Assembly (NCBI GenBank): GCA_018400335.1
Contig: JAGYMT010000122.1
Coordinates: 1 to 6,215, forward strand
Source of the DNA: Kiritimatiellia bacterium
GTDB taxonomy: Bacteria > Verrucomicrobiota > Kiritimatiellia > JAAZAB01
Reading direction: 5' to 3'
Length of the DNA stretch: 6,215 nt
Shown here: positions 5,496-6,215 of the stretch, in pieces
How positions within the stretch are numbered: the first letter of the stretch is position 1
Layout of the letters: each line of letters starts with the position of its first letter
The notes under the pieces: generated by a model
What the model saw: only the letters and a program-made list of their open reading frames with translations
Database searches by the model: none
What the model was told of the DNA's origin: nothing
Made by a program: the position numbers and the translations under genes

Positions 5496-6215
5496 ATGAG
5501 CAAAAAAACAGTTACAGAGCAGATGCAGGAACAGAAGGCCGACGCTTTCGAAAAGGTCAAGAGCGCATTCTGGAACGATGAAGACCCGGCCACCATTGCG
5601 CGGATTGCACTTACAGGCGGATTGACGGAAGCGGAGATCCACAAACTGGAAGACCAGATCACAGCCGCGAAGGCCCAGTTGAATGAGCTCAACTCGTTCG
5701 ACATGCCGGCAATAATAGCCGCGAAGAAAAACGCTGAAAATGAATATCGCAAGGCCGACGCGATATTGAAGAAATCGGAAAACGCGCGTGATGATGCCGC
5801 TGACACGCTCAACACGGCCAGCATGCTTGTCGATAACGCGAAGCAAGCCTACGAGAGCACGGCAAACCTGGCAGGGCAGGGGAAAATCCCGCTCGACAGG
5901 GCGCCGGAGCCGGTCAAGAAAATCGTAGTTTTTCGCCAGGCGGCAGAAGTCGTGAGCCTCGTTGATGGAAAAATCCTCACCGCGAAAGCGCAACAGCGGA
6001 GGCTTCAGCCTGAACTTGAAGCGCTGGAAATCCGGTTCAAGCAACTCAACAAGACCGCTGACGGCGAGATCGCAGTCGTTTACAGACCAGGCGGAACCGT
6101 CAAGGAAGTTGACGCCATCAAATCGCGCTTGAAAACGGTCAAGAAGGAAATGGCCGACCTGGAGAAGGCACAGGCGGAGGCGGAGGCGGAGCTTCCCGCA
6201 GCCCAGGAGGCGGCG
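5496..6215 (+). CDS. coiled-coil-rich protein, 3' truncated by the window
   Basis: The frame opens at ATG 5496 and stays open for 240 codons to the last base, so the C-terminus is missing. The visible part is highly charged, has no cysteine and no membrane segment, and is dominated by long helices with probable coiled coils at about 45-67 (EAEIHKLEDQITAAKAQLNEL), 75-125, 160-187 and 203-235. A short, less helical part sits at about 125-155 (IPLDRAPEPVKKIVVF), and a small strand-like insert at about 188-202 (DGEIAVVYRPGG). The last visible residues are an AE/A repeat. This composition fits a structural, scaffold-like or tethering phage protein, and similar composition occurs by convergence in many families. 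No function can be named. The A-rich leader and AAAGGA site support the start, 18 bp after the previous stop. Confidence 0.75.
   Translation, partial: MSKKTVTEQMQEQKADAFEKVKSAFWNDEDPATIARIALTGGLTEAEIHKLEDQITAAKAQLNELNSFDMPAIIAAKKNAENEYRKADAILKKSENARDDAADTLNTASMLVDNAKQAYESTANLAGQGKIPLDRAPEPVKKIVVFRQAAEVVSLVDGKILTAKAQQRRLQPELEALEIRFKQLNKTADGEIAVVYRPGGTVKEVDAIKSRLKTVKKEMADLEKAQAEAEAELPAAQEAA
6174..6191 (+). repeat. three GCGGAG hexamers encoding AEAEAE
   Basis: Three perfect in-frame GCGGAG copies lie in the coiled-coil gene and encode alternating Ala-Glu. This is ordinary low-complexity coding sequence. Confidence 0.6.

Noticed and set aside
5454..6044. Minus-strand open frame of 196 codons opposite the last gene
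   Set aside because: It lies antisense to a + strand frame with a good ribosome site. Its Phe/Leu/Arg-rich product is what the reverse of a Lys/Glu-rich coiled coil gives, and no motif is visible.
1..6215. CRISPR arrays, tRNA or rRNA genes, insertion sequence ends, attachment sites
   Set aside because: None were seen: no regularly spaced repeats, no cloverleaf-like segment, no transposase motifs and no integrase with flanking direct repeats.

Overview
The window looks like part of a phage or prophage genome. The strongest evidence is a complete phage-type terminase large subunit gene. Every supported gene is on the + strand, most junctions are 1- or 4-base overlaps, and Shine-Dalgarno sites are of the ordinary bacterial AAGGAGGT/AGGAGG/AAAGGA type. 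Base composition is moderately GC-rich. The host cannot be named from this sequence. The gene combination is reminiscent of prophages in Gram-negative gut or sediment bacteria, but that is only an impression.

Layout: 1-300 is the 3' end of a gene whose visible part resembles a winged-helix domain. Next comes a 131-bp intergenic stretch (301-431) with short inverted and direct repeats, the only sizeable non-coding interval. At 432-722 lies a 96-aa protein with a regular heptad helix, followed at 735-878 by a probable 47-aa mini-gene. The core follows as four genes joined by overlaps: a ParB/Srx-fold protein (878-1549), a PAPS-reductase-like PP-loop protein (1546-2427), the terminase large subunit (2424-4664) and a stand-alone M41/FtsH-peptidase-like HEXXH protein (4661-5278). 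Then come a 65-aa protein (5280-5477) and a coiled-coil-rich protein that runs off the right edge (5496-6215).

How the genes may work together: the ParB-like and PAPS-reductase-like proteins have the domain make-up of the IbrB/IbrA pair, and more distantly of DndB/DndC in DNA phosphorothioation. The PP-loop protein keeps the CC...CXXC iron-sulfur signature of APS reductases but lacks the usual C-terminal catalytic cysteine, so it probably activates or transfers something with ATP rather than reducing sulfate. Its translational coupling to the packaging motor suggests a late or packaging-linked role, such as DNA modification or substrate discrimination. That role is inference. The metallopeptidase after terL is another candidate for an unusual packaging or assembly function. 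No portal, capsid or terminase small subunit gene is visible.
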